Part shown: piece after piece, positions 8,723 to 16,755 of the stretch | How positions within the stretch are numbered: the stretch's first letter is position 1 | Layout of the letters: each line of letters starts with the position of its first letter | Source of the DNA: 2-02-FULL-43-13 sp043813805 | GTDB taxonomy: Bacteria; Patescibacteriota; Minisyncoccia; Minisyncoccales; MHMH01 | Direction of reading: 5' to 3' | DNA: 64,000 nt | NCBI GenBank assembly: GCA_043813805.1 | Contig: JBDRKR010000010.1 | Span: 1 to 64,000, forward strand | Notes under the pieces: generated by a model | What the model saw: only the letters and a program-made list of their open reading frames with translations | What the model was told of the DNA's origin: nothing | Databases searched by the model: none | Translations under genes and position numbers: made by a program

Positions 8723-10216
8723 ATGACCAGAAATAGAAAAATTCTCATCATAATAATTGCTGCCATTACCGTTATTTTAATGTGGGCGCCGTGGCTGGAT
8801 AACCAAAGTTTGCACGATAAAGTGTTTGAAGAAAGGGCTGAAATAGACGGTACGATTGATAAATACACCGGCGAGCTGGTTTGCGATTATAATGTGATGT
8901 GGGCGCCGTTTGGCAGATGGGTGGCGAGTTGCGAGGGCGGCTACTATGTGACATTTTGGGGTAAGATATTGTATCCCGGAAACCATAATATAGAATTGCC
9001 GGAAAACAACTTCGATGCCGCATATCAAATACCCGGCACAAATATTTTCTTTAGATATCCGTCTGATGGATTCTACGGACTGGGCATTAATATCGCCAGC
9101 AGCACGGAGGTCAGAGGTCTGATCAGCGGAATGCATGCAGAGCCGGTATCGGAGTTTGAAAGAGACGCCCAGAGCGCGTACGTGGTTTTGAATATTAATT
9201 TGATAGAAAACGAAAAGGCTTTTACGAATATCAATAATTTTGCGGAAGACTTCAAAAAAGATTCCGACGTGAGTTTTTACGATCGGGAGTACGCCAAGGA
9301 AAACGGCCGTATCGCAGAGATTAACGACAAAGAATATTTCATTTATAAGGTGACGGAAGATGCTACTGCGTGGAGTGCTTATACTATTAACAAAAATGGC
9401 ATTGTTTGGGTTATGCTGGCCTATACTAACAGCCTTACGCCGTATTCCGACTCCGCATACAAAAATAACGATGGATTATTTTTAGAGATTCTTGAAAATA
9501 TCAGCTTTGAAGAGATTCCGGTTTTTGCGGATGACGAACCGGAGATAGTGGTCAGCTCGCTGCTGCAAACTCTTAACGATTCTTCTTTGGGTGTTAAGTT
9601 TTCAGATCTGGTGAAGTCGTCCCAATGGTGGATAAGCGAAGATGACTGGAGTATTAACGTTCCAAATGCCATTTCCATCGTTTCAAAAGACATCCGCGGC
9701 TCATCAGTGGAACCCCTAGATGCCGAGGCCAGAAATCTTAATTATTTCATATCAAATATATTTTTAGTCAATGACTTTGAGCTAAACGCTACCAACACTT
9801 CCAAATCGGAAAGAGAACCAGAGTTCTTCGATTATATCGTTGCTTTTCAAAAAGGCGAAACGCAATGCACCCTTACAACCAATGGTGAAAGTTGGGAATA
9901 TACCGTAACCTGCTCGGATGGTCTTCAGAAAGCGTACGAGGCACAAATACCGTATCTCAAAGCGCTGGATAGACGGGACGTAATAGTTAATGTGAGGAAA
10001 AAGATAGGCGATTTTGCCTGGCTTGACGTTCACCCTCGGAGAACCGGTAATCTAGCCCTTATGAAAGATGAGGGAGGAGAAATGAGATTAATTTTTTCTG
10101 GACAGGAAGCGCCACCTTGCGATTTGATGATTGAGAACGGGGTGCCAGAAGAAGTTTATGGTACCTGCAACAATGTCTGGAGGTCAATACAAAACAATAA
10201 TAATGATCAGGAATAA
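8723..10216 (+). CDS. Unknown membrane-anchored protein
   Basis: A 497-residue protein not assigned to a family. It starts with a basic stretch and one transmembrane helix (ILIIIIAAITVILMWAPWL); the rest is a predicted extracytoplasmic region. A segment near residue 95 (TNIFFRYPSDGFYGLGINI) resembles the F/YP-rich strand of PsbP-like domains found in the MltG-like gene downstream. Cys residues near 380-395 and 475-485 may form disulphides. It overlaps the next gene by 14 bp, so the three genes to 12281 form an operon that may act in cell-wall metabolism. Confidence 0.6.
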   Translation: MTRNRKILIIIIAAITVILMWAPWLDNQSLHDKVFEERAEIDGTIDKYTGELVCDYNVMWAPFGRWVASCEGGYYVTFWGKILYPGNHNIELPENNFDAAYQIPGTNIFFRYPSDGFYGLGINIASSTEVRGLISGMHAEPVSEFERDAQSAYVVLNINLIENEKAFTNINNFAEDFKKDSDVSFYDREYAKENGRIAEINDKEYFIYKVTEDATAWSAYTINKNGIVWVMLAYTNSLTPYSDSAYKNNDGLFLEILENISFEEIPVFADDEPEIVVSSLLQTLNDSSLGVKFSDLVKSSQWWISEDDWSINVPNAISIVSKDIRGSSVEPLDAEARNLNYFISNIFLVNDFELNATNTSKSEREPEFFDYIVAFQKGETQCTLTTNGESWEYTVTCSDGLQKAYEAQIPYLKALDRRDVIVNVRKKIGDFAWLDVHPRRTGNLALMKDEGGEMRLIFSGQEAPPCDLMIENGVPEEVYGTCNNVWRSIQNNNNDQE

Positions 10217-10802
10217 AAAAATCATTTTCGGGATTATTATAGCTATTTTAATTTCCGCAATCTCTTTGATTGTCTGGCAGAATTGCCACAGGCCCGTTAT
10301 TATAACTGAAACACCAGAGTCATCGACCGAAGAAATGGTTGGAAACCTCGTTCTTTATGCAAATGGCCGGTGGGGAGCTATCTATGAAGGGGATGAAAAA
10401 GGGAAGAGAATAGCTTCTTTATTGATTCGCAAACTTCACGGGCTGAATTTGCAGGCCAAATGTATTATCAGCGAAGAAGATCTCCAGGGGATGAAAGAAG
10501 AGAATAAGATTTTAGAATTGGTTTTCAAGAGACCGGTAGATATTACCGTTTCCCAGTGGATAGACCCGGAAGACAGATCCTATATCCCGGTTGATGAAAA
10601 CGGCTACAGAATCTTGGAAGATGCGGGGGACGTCCTGTTTGTCCTGAAAGACAATTCGGGCAGGGGACTGGAGGCGAATATTTTAATTGGCTACGGAACC
10701 GCGATCAGGACCGGCTACGGCTGTTGGGCGATAAAACAAAAAGGCAGCGATGAGTTAGATAAAACTTGGATTGAGGAAATAGAAACATTGCTTTTGGAAT
10801 AA
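10203..10802 (+). CDS. Unknown membrane-anchored protein
   Basis: A 199-residue protein. I chose the ATG at 10203 because the translation then starts with a classic anchor (MIRNKKIIFGIIIAILISAI); an upstream frame extension lies inside the previous gene. One transmembrane helix is followed by a soluble extracytoplasmic domain. It sits 3 bp before the MltG-like gene. No recognisable family or catalytic motif. Confidence 0.6.
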   Translation: MIRNKKIIFGIIIAILISAISLIVWQNCHRPVIITETPESSTEEMVGNLVLYANGRWGAIYEGDEKGKRIASLLIRKLHGLNLQAKCIISEEDLQGMKEENKILELVFKRPVDITVSQWIDPEDRSYIPVDENGYRILEDAGDVLFVLKDNSGRGLEANILIGYGTAIRTGYGCWAIKQKGSDELDKTWIEEIETLLLE

Positions 10803-10805
10803 ATT

Positions 10806-12281
10806 ATGGACAGGAATAAAAAATTTATAATCGCCGGCGGAGCAATTCTGCTGGTAATAATCGCCATTGCGACGCACTGGTTTTTATTTTCCGGTCCGGA
10901 AAGAGAACTAAAAATGGAAAGATTTGTCGTTCCCTTGGGAACCGACGTCAACCGCGATGCGGAAGAAGCCGTAATTCATGAGTTGAAAGAAAAAAGATTT
11001 ATCAGGAGCGAATGGGCTTTTAAGTTTGCGCTTAGCATGAAAGATTGGCAGATAAAGCCGGGGGCATATCAGATTTCCAAAAACATGGATGTCTGGATAT
11101 TGGCAGATACTTTATTCAGGTTTCCTTATCAAAGATGGCTAGTTATACCGGAAGGATTGAGAAAAGAACAGATAGCCGAAATCGCGCAGAAGGAGCTCGG
11201 CTGGTCGGAAGAAACAAAAGAAGAATTTCTTGCCGACAGCGAAGAAGGATATTTGTTTCCCGACACTTATTTGCTTCAAACGGGCAATCTTGAAGACGCC
11301 GGCAGGACGGCGGCCGAAAGGATGGAGAATCAATTCAACGAGAAGGCAGCCGATTTATTCAAACAAGCCGCCGAAAGCAATATCAAAAACGACACCCTGA
11401 TGGTTCTCGCTTCCATTATTCAAAGAGAAGCGGCCAATGAGCAGGATATGCCATTAATTGCCGGAGTAATCTGGAACAGGTGGCTGAAGGGCATGCCGTT
11501 TGAAATAGACGCTACGATTCAATATGCCCTGGGAGAACCGGGAAACTGGTGGCCGGTTGTGAAGCCGGAAGATTACAAACTTGATTCGCCCTATAACACC
11601 TATATCCACAAGGGACGGCCGCCGACTCCGATTTGCAATCCCGGACTGGCGGCGATTAACGCCGTGATAAATTCGGAAGACAGCGATTACCTTTATTATC
11701 TGCACGACGGTGAAGGGCAAATCCACCCCGCCAAAACTTACGAGGAACATCTGAAAAACATCAGGGAGTATTTCTGGCAAAGTTATAAAGACGAAAAGTT
11801 GGGGTACGAAATGAAATACCCGCCGAGCTGGTCGATTGCCGAAGAAACGGAAGGTTCGGGCATAGGGCTGAGCCGGACGGTATTCCAATCAAAAGATTAC
11901 CAAGAAAAAGAGTCGGAAGAATATAAAGAAAGAGTGGAAACGGGACAGGAAACGGGCCTGCTTCAGCCGATGGTGATGACCGGGGGAGTAAAACTGGAGA
12001 TTGTCATTATTGAAATTCCGTCTGATCTTACATGGCGAGACTGGGCGGGAAGGGCAACCGACTATCCTTACGGTAAAATAGTCAGCGAAAGATTTATCAC
12101 GCTTGAGGGCAAAAAAGTTTATGAGCGGCAGGTAGAATCGGGAGAAATAACCTCAATCGTCATCAGTTTCCCCGATCCCGAAGAAACGATGTTATTTGAA
12201 CTGATACTCCATACTCTTAAAAAAGATGAAGATAAAAACTCAGAGATTCTCGGACAAATAATTTCTATGTTTAATCTTTAG
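10806..12281 (+). CDS. mltG: MltG/YceG-like endolytic murein transglycosylase with C-terminal extension
   Basis: A 491-residue protein with an N-terminal transmembrane helix and a YceG domain to about residue 325. The catalytic Glu is in the motif MVLASIIQREAA, and the family segments GVIWNRW, ATIQYALG, YNTYIHKGRPPTPICNPG and YLYYLHDGEGQIHPAKTYEEH are intact. MltG cleaves nascent glycan strands at the membrane. Unlike standard MltG (about 340 residues), it continues for about 160 residues with a PsbP-like strand (GYEMKYPPSWSI). That fusion is unusual and may add a cell-wall ligand-binding module. Confidence 0.85.
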   Translation: MDRNKKFIIAGGAILLVIIAIATHWFLFSGPERELKMERFVVPLGTDVNRDAEEAVIHELKEKRFIRSEWAFKFALSMKDWQIKPGAYQISKNMDVWILADTLFRFPYQRWLVIPEGLRKEQIAEIAQKELGWSEETKEEFLADSEEGYLFPDTYLLQTGNLEDAGRTAAERMENQFNEKAADLFKQAAESNIKNDTLMVLASIIQREAANEQDMPLIAGVIWNRWLKGMPFEIDATIQYALGEPGNWWPVVKPEDYKLDSPYNTYIHKGRPPTPICNPGLAAINAVINSEDSDYLYYLHDGEGQIHPAKTYEEHLKNIREYFWQSYKDEKLGYEMKYPPSWSIAEETEGSGIGLSRTVFQSKDYQEKESEEYKERVETGQETGLLQPMVMTGGVKLEIVIIEIPSDLTWRDWAGRATDYPYGKIVSERFITLEGKKVYERQVESGEITSIVISFPDPEETMLFELILHTLKKDEDKNSEILGQIISMFNL

Positions 12282-12348
12282 GTGGTCTTCATTGGGAGTT
12301 GATTTTTTGTGTTAGTTTGACGAAAGACTAATCTATGACTATTAGATG

Positions 12349-12379
12349 TTGACACGTTTTCTGGGGTTTATGGTATAAT
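12349..12379 (+). promoter_or_regulatory. Strong promoter with extended -10
   Basis: TTGACA (12349-12354), a 19-nt spacer and TGGTATAAT (hexamer 12374-12379). No coding frame follows until 12735, so it appears to drive a non-coding transcript. Confidence 0.6.
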
Positions 12380-12385
12380 AATATT

Positions 12386-12666
12386 AGGTTGAGATTGTAC
12401 TTTTCAGCGTTAATACGACGCAAAAATCCCAAGAGATCAGTTGTCGAATAGAGGAAATGCGAGAACGCACCACATTCTCCAAATAAAGCTACGGTGTATT
12501 AATAAACGTAGAATCGAGTTTGAAATAACTCCAGCTCAGCGAGAACCCAGAAGTCGACATAACATGGTTCTCATTTCTTAGGTGTCCCGGTATTCCGGGG
12601 CGGGGAGTAAAGGGCCTCCGAACTTTTAGCAATCTTTGGTTGCAAGAGTTCGGAGGCCCTTTGGTT
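12386..12666 (+). ncRNA. Candidate structured RNA, about 280 nt
   Basis: The 12282-12734 space lacks a convincing protein frame but has a promoter, a series of hairpins and a strong terminator stem. Hairpins: TGCG/CGCA (12458-12469), CTACG/CGTAG (12489-12511), GAGAACC/GGTTCTC (12541-12572), CCCGG/CCGGG (12584-12597), and a perfect 13-bp stem AGGGCCTCCGAAC/GTTCGGAGGCCCT (12611-12660) before a weak T-rich run. I see no tmRNA, RNase P, SRP or T-box signature. It could be 6S-like, a new class, or a leader for the 12735 gene. Confidence 0.45.
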
Positions 12667-12700
12667 TATAAGCTTTATAAATCCAAAGCTCCCTAAATCT

Positions 12701-12708
12701 AAAGGTCG
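12701..12708 (+). promoter_or_regulatory. AAAGGTCG leader element (copy 1)
   Basis: AAAGGTCG lies 26 nt before the ATG at 12735 and is followed by an AT-rich run (TTAAATTAATTAAC). There is no Shine-Dalgarno. The same octamer occurs at comparable distance before four other genes. Confidence 0.45.
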
Positions 12709-12734
12709 ATTATTAGCCAATTAAATTAATTAAC

Positions 12735-13361
12735 ATGATTACACCACAACAATCCAATACTCAGAAGCTAACGCAAGTACCTTACTTGGAACCCAGATGT
12801 TTATCGTGCGGTTCCTATGATTACTTGCAAGCCATCAACGAGATACCGGCCACGCCGGAATACAGTGAGGCGTTTGCATTAACCGTAGTCCGGATGTTTA
12901 AGGAAATATACGGGGGTCGATCAAAACCCGATGCGATTAAAGAGCGAGTTTCCAACCCGTGCATTATTTACGAAACGGAATTTAAGGGAAAACTCCGTTC
13001 ACGATTCCTTAATTATCTTCGTACGGAGAGTATTAATACCTCGAGTCCGGTGTTTGTGATCGGAAACTGCAAGAGTAGCGATAAGGCTGCATTTAGGGCG
13101 GCAGTCGGATACGCGATGACTAAGAGCGATCCCTTGATCTTTCTTGTACTGCGGGATGAAATCCGAGAATCCGAACATCTGGATATCGGTACCCACTTTA
13201 CCGACAAGGAGTCTCTTATCGTGTCAGTGTCGGATGACGACCTCATTCAGTTAGCACAAGAATTAAAAGATACTCTCACTCCAGATGATATGATTTTCTG
13301 TCATAGGGCAGGACAAACAATCATTACTGGCGAAGAATATCTATGGGGTCCAAGAGACTAA
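12735..13361 (+). CDS. Unknown protein, possible distant relative of the downstream gene product
   Basis: A 208-residue soluble protein that I do not recognise. The stretch at about residues 120-175 (DPLIFLVLRDEIRESEHL, then ESLIVSVSDDDLIQLAQEL) has the alternating strand-helix pattern seen at the end of Mrr-like nuclease folds. It aligns by eye with ALYVVVTRGNVSPANIERV and VVILCLGDPDVARIKKWI in the gene just downstream. A CLSCGSYDYL motif lies near residue 29. The catalytic residues of a nuclease are not obvious. The pair lies between two structured non-coding segments. Confidence 0.55.
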   Translation: MITPQQSNTQKLTQVPYLEPRCLSCGSYDYLQAINEIPATPEYSEAFALTVVRMFKEIYGGRSKPDAIKERVSNPCIIYETEFKGKLRSRFLNYLRTESINTSSPVFVIGNCKSSDKAAFRAAVGYAMTKSDPLIFLVLRDEIRESEHLDIGTHFTDKESLIVSVSDDDLIQLAQELKDTLTPDDMIFCHRAGQTIITGEEYLWGPRD

Positions 13362-13419
13362 TATACAAAATATCAGGAAGTCGAATCGTCAAACTTTCCT
13401 GTATGTATACCGTTGTAGC

Positions 13420-13449
13420 CCCACAGCCGGCGGTTAATCCGGCTGTGGG
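13420..13449 (+). terminator. GC-rich hairpin between paired genes
   Basis: A perfect 11-bp stem (CCCACAGCCGG/CCGGCTGTGGG) without a T-tract. It may limit read-through or stabilise the upstream mRNA end. Confidence 0.45.
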
Positions 13450-13498
13450 CGCTGCTCTTGGTGATAATAAACTTTCTCCGCAGAAAACGCACAAAGAC

Positions 13499-14413
13499 AT
13501 GAAAAACTTAAATAAAATTGAACAATTCGCGTTGGATATTAAGTGTCTGTTTGAGGAGATATTCCATCGTTGGCACAAAAGGAAAGCCAAATGCTCTAAC
13601 AAATTACTGGGAGCTAGTGAATTTTGCGATATTGTTTTTGCCAGAGCCAAAAAACTGCCGTTATTGCAGCTCATTGATAACCGCTATATTAAAGACCTAA
13701 AATCTGTCGATATACGGGTGAAAATCGGGGATAATTATATCAGCGATGCGGATTTAGACCTAATTATCGAAGATGCCGTAAAAAATAAAGACGCTCTATA
13801 TGTCGTAGTCACCCGGGGAAATGTTTCGCCCGCGAACATCGAAAGGGTTGATAGGGCTTTTTGGGATCACTATGTGGTCATTTTGTGTCTGGGTGACCCC
13901 GATGTCGCAAGAATCAAAAAATGGATATTAAACGGCAACATTAATGCCTGCATATTCTATCTTTATATGTTTACCGATGCGATAGCACACAGGAGTCGCA
14001 GACAACCGATGGATGAATACAGGAGAACGGCCATTGAGAAACGCCTCGACTTTATGGGCAATCTTAAGGTAAAGCAGTTCAGGACGCTTGTTAAAAAACT
14101 CGAATTTTTATTGGTGCTTGAAGAAGTGCACGGGAACTTCAGCAAGGCGAGTTCTAGTATAGATGTTACCCGCAAAACCATCTATAACTGGCGTAAAACC
14201 GATCCTGTTTTTAAGGAACTGCTTGGGATAAGGGGGGAATTTAAAGAAGAGGATAAGTACTGGCGTGACGATACGGATGATTTATCTGATCTAATTGATA
14301 AACACGATAGAGACTTTGAAAAACTACTTCAGAAAAACGATAAAGATTGGGACGTTATAAGTCAACATCAGGACGATTCGGAAACGAAAGAAATTATACG
14401 CGAAAACCCGTGA
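13499..14413 (+). CDS. Unknown protein with helix-turn-helix
   Basis: A 304-residue protein from the ATG at 13499. The frame is open upstream to 13343, but it crosses a strong hairpin there, so I favour 13499; the start is uncertain because no Shine-Dalgarno is visible. The middle part shares an ALYVVVTRGNVSPA pattern with the preceding gene. Residues around 205-245 (NFSKASSSIDVTRKTIYNWR, then KTDPVFKELLG) form a homeodomain-like helix-turn-helix like those of phage terminase small subunits. The tail is very acidic. A DNA-binding role is likely; the biological role is unknown. Confidence 0.6.
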   Translation: MKNLNKIEQFALDIKCLFEEIFHRWHKRKAKCSNKLLGASEFCDIVFARAKKLPLLQLIDNRYIKDLKSVDIRVKIGDNYISDADLDLIIEDAVKNKDALYVVVTRGNVSPANIERVDRAFWDHYVVILCLGDPDVARIKKWILNGNINACIFYLYMFTDAIAHRSRRQPMDEYRRTAIEKRLDFMGNLKVKQFRTLVKKLEFLLVLEEVHGNFSKASSSIDVTRKTIYNWRKTDPVFKELLGIRGEFKEEDKYWRDDTDDLSDLIDKHDRDFEKLLQKNDKDWDVISQHQDDSETKEIIRENP

Positions 14414-14440
14414 ATTTGTGCCATTTCGTGTAATTTCTGC

Positions 14441-14474
14441 TATAATTAACCCGTCCGAGACGGGTCATTTTTTT
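14441..14474 (+). terminator. Extended -10 followed at once by intrinsic terminator
   Basis: TGCTATAAT (hexamer 14441-14446) is followed directly by CCCGTC/GACGGG and seven T. The hairpin ends the 13499 gene. The promoter-like sequence would give an extremely short transcript unless it reads through. Confidence 0.55.
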
Positions 14475-14550
14475 GCCCCAAAAACCGCCCGATTTCCCTC
14501 TAATATTTTAGTACCAGACCGGGGCACACAGCCATTTAGTAGTTACGTTT

Positions 14551-14574
14551 AGGATGATCCTCAGCGAGATTACA
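14551..14574 (+). repeat. AGGATGATCCTC repeat, copy A
   Basis: AGGATGATCCTCAGCGAGAT shares its first 13 bases with three other copies in the window (32551, 40580, 42753). The 11-bp core AGGATGATCCT is palindromic. The right half diverges here. Confidence 0.4.
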
Positions 14575-14611
14575 AAAACCCACAACCGCGTATGACGGGG
14601 GTGGGTTTTTT
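14574..14611 (+). terminator. Intrinsic terminator merged with TTGACA
   Basis: AAAACCCAC/GTGGGTTTT stem and a T-rich run that continues into TTGACA at 14615-14620. The T-tract and the -35 of the Obg gene overlap. Confidence 0.65.
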
Positions 14612-14655
14612 CTTTTGACAAAATACTCTTAAAATGGGAAAGTTAGGTAAAACTC

Positions 14656-15627
14656 ATGCTGATAGACGACGTCAAAATCAAAATCATCGCGGGACACGGC
14701 GGACGGGGAGCCGTGGCTTTTAATAAGACTAAGATGAACCTGGGGCCGGCCGGAGCCAACGGCGGCCGGGGCGGCAGTATTTTTCTGGAAGGCATATCGA
14801 ATATTGACGCTCTCAATCAGTTTCGTTTCAAGAAAAAGATTGAAGCTCAAAACGGCGAGAACGGCAAAACTCAGTTTGATGACGGGAAAAGCGGTAAAGA
14901 TTTGATTATTAAGATTCCGGTTGGCACGGTTGCAACCGATTTAATTACGGGCAAAAGCGTCGAGATTATTAATATCGGCGAACGGGTGCTTATGGCCTTG
15001 GGCGGGAAGGGCGGCAAGGGTAATTTAAATTTCCGTTCATCGACCAATACGACGCCCCTGCAGTACGGCAAGGGTTTGCCCGGAGAAGAGCGCGAATTGA
15101 GGCTTGAACTCAAGCTGATTGCCGATGTGGGTCTTATCGGTTTGCCCAATGTCGGCAAATCAAGTTTATTGAACACTTTAACTAACGCTAAAAGCAAAAT
15201 TGCCAATTATCCCTTCACCACGTTAAATCCTAATTTAGGTGTTTATTATGAATTGATTTTAGCCGACATTCCCGGCTTGATCGAAGGAGCTTCTTCGGGC
15301 AGGGGACTAGGCATCAAGTTTTTGCGCCACGTTGAGCGGACAAAAACTCTTTTCCATCTTATTTCTGCAGAATCACAAGATCCGGTTCAAGATTATCAGG
15401 TTATCAGAAGAGAACTTGGCGCTTACAATAAAGAATTGCTGCAAAAGCAAGAATATGTTTTTTTATGCAAGAGCGATCTTGCCGACAAAACGCAAATTAA
15501 TGAAAAACTCGGCCAGTTAAAAAAAATAGGAGTTAAAGCCGTACCGATTTCCATCATCGACGACGAAAGCATGAAACTCACCGAAGCGATTTTGCGCAAG
15601 CTTATCAAGCAGAAGTTAGGCGCGTAA
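14656..15627 (+). CDS. obg: GTPase Obg
   Basis: A 323-residue ribosome-associated GTPase. The glycine-rich Obg fold occupies residues 1-155 (GGRGAVAF, GANGGRGGSIFLEG, GGKGGKGNLNF). The G domain has G1 GLPNVGKSS, switch 1 NYPFTTLNPNLGV, G3 DIPGLIEGA and G4 CKSD (in place of NKxD). The C-terminal OCT domain of longer Obg proteins is absent, as in many compact versions. Obg acts late in 50S assembly. No clear Shine-Dalgarno precedes the ATG. Confidence 0.95.
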   Translation: MLIDDVKIKIIAGHGGRGAVAFNKTKMNLGPAGANGGRGGSIFLEGISNIDALNQFRFKKKIEAQNGENGKTQFDDGKSGKDLIIKIPVGTVATDLITGKSVEIINIGERVLMALGGKGGKGNLNFRSSTNTTPLQYGKGLPGEERELRLELKLIADVGLIGLPNVGKSSLLNTLTNAKSKIANYPFTTLNPNLGVYYELILADIPGLIEGASSGRGLGIKFLRHVERTKTLFHLISAESQDPVQDYQVIRRELGAYNKELLQKQEYVFLCKSDLADKTQINEKLGQLKKIGVKAVPISIIDDESMKLTEAILRKLIKQKLGA

Positions 15628-15661
15628 GAGCGGTTCTTTAATAAAATAAAGGAGGTGTGAA

Positions 15662-15919
15662 ATAAAGAAGCCTAGGGTAAAAAAGAAGAAAAGCAATCCC
15701 AGGCAGCATAATAACAAGCATCACATTATTCCGGAAAGCAGGCTTAACGGCAAAAAGGTTATTTTGCCCGTTGCGAATCATAATTTTTACCATATGCTTT
15801 TTTCCAATATGACACCGCCGGAAATTGTTGAGTGGCTCAATAGGGAATTTTGGGGTGGCGAATACGAAGTTACCATCAGGGAAAGATCAGGATCGTCAGC
15901 AATCGGGGCTTCTTTATAA
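15662..15919 (+). CDS. Small HNH-like protein with ATA start
   Basis: An 85-codon frame read from ATA at 15662. A strong ribosome site, AAGGAGGTG, ends 7 nt before it, and no ATG, GTG or TTG exists in frame, since the frame is closed upstream by a TAA. The product reads KHHIIPESRLNGKKVI and NHNFYHMLFSNMTPPEIVEW, then LNREFWGG, matching a small HNH-like family (HHIIP...NH..YH..F.N.TP.EI) seen in Gram-positives and Patescibacteria. The closest canonical starts (GTG-TGA inside the ribosome site) are out of frame. Either ATA is used or an upstream base was lost. Confidence 0.65.
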   Translation: MKKPRVKKKKSNPRQHNNKHHIIPESRLNGKKVILPVANHNFYHMLFSNMTPPEIVEWLNREFWGGEYEVTIRERSGSSAIGASL

Positions 15920-15928
15920 CGGTAAAAG

Positions 15929-15966
15929 AAAAAAGCGGGGAGTTTTACCTTCCCGCTTTTGTTTTT
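15929..15966 (+). terminator. Bidirectional terminator
   Basis: AAAAGCGGG and CCCGCTTTT arms with A-rich and T-rich flanks. It separates the HNH-like gene from the convergent minus-strand operon. Confidence 0.75.
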
Positions 15967-15972
15967 GTTCAT

Positions 15973-16737
15973 TTATTTTGCTTTGACGATGAAGTGCTCT
16001 GACATGTAGTTCAACGGTTTTTTAGCCAGATGGAATTTCTGTGATAATAATCCCAGGACCCTGTCTAAGTCATTGGTTCGGGCAATTTCGTGCTTGGCGG
16101 CCAGTCCGTAGAATTCCTGACCGAGCATCTCATAGTCTCCCATAGTTCTCGTCAGCTCGCCTCTGACGGGAATTTTTTTATTGAAGAAAAGGTAGTAGTA
16201 GTCGTACATGACGTACTCCGGGAATACACCCAGAGTGAACAGGCAAATGTCGGCAATTCTTTTACAGACTTCAAAATGCTGATCGCCGACGGTTTCGTTG
16301 CCCAACTTAAGTAGGTTCTCGATATCAATGTCGGCAGCAGTTTGTCTTTGGTGGGAAACAAAGGATACGAGCAACCCGATAAGGTAATCCAAGACTCCAT
16401 CTTTATCGAGAAGCTCCAGGGTTTCTTTCGTGTCGAATACCGGGATCTTTTGGGAAAAGGTTCTCTCGACCGTGTAGACGTTTTCTCTCATTTCTTTGAC
16501 GGAACGCCTCAAAAGAACTTCAAAAAGAAGGACGGGCGATATCCCCACGACCAATTGACGATTTTGAGCGATGCGTTCGAAGACCAGGTCGTTGCCCAGA
16601 ATCTTTGTTCTGAAGCGCCTGTCTTCGCGAATCGCCGTCCCGATCCTTTTTTTATTCCGGGCATTAGGGGAAACTGTTTCCACTAAGAAATCCAGATCGC
16701 GGGCGCTAAGATCCGCTGTGCATTTTTTTACGGCCAT
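15973..16737 (-). CDS. Unknown protein co-transcribed with leuA
   Basis: A 254-residue soluble protein with mixed alpha-rich composition. It starts MAVKKCTADLSARDLDFLVE after a strong GGAGGAG site and is 18 bp downstream of leuA on the same strand. A Tyr-rich segment (YVMYDYYYLFF) lies near residue 180. I do not recognise a family or catalytic motif. Conserved position after leuA would be needed to link it to leucine metabolism. Confidence 0.65.
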   Translation of the reverse strand: MAVKKCTADLSARDLDFLVETVSPNARNKKRIGTAIREDRRFRTKILGNDLVFERIAQNRQLVVGISPVLLFEVLLRRSVKEMRENVYTVERTFSQKIPVFDTKETLELLDKDGVLDYLIGLLVSFVSHQRQTAADIDIENLLKLGNETVGDQHFEVCKRIADICLFTLGVFPEYVMYDYYYLFFNKKIPVRGELTRTMGDYEMLGQEFYGLAAKHEIARTNDLDRVLGLLSQKFHLAKKPLNYMSEHFIVKAK

Positions 16738-16755
16738 TTTTTCTCCTCCAGCTTT

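Noticed and set aside
11454..11888. 144-codon minus-strand frame inside the MltG-like gene.
   Set aside because: Overlaps conserved catalytic codons; composition is that of a shadow frame.
12451..12480. GAGGAAATGCGAGAACGCACC resembles the start of RNase P RNA (GAGGAAAGTCC).
   Set aside because: The other conserved RNase P blocks (ACAGAAA, the P4 partner strand) are missing in the next 250 nt.
12580..12666. Possible T-box or tmRNA tail in the structured spacer.
   Set aside because: No AGGGTGGNACCGCG block, no tRNA-like ends and no tag-peptide frame.
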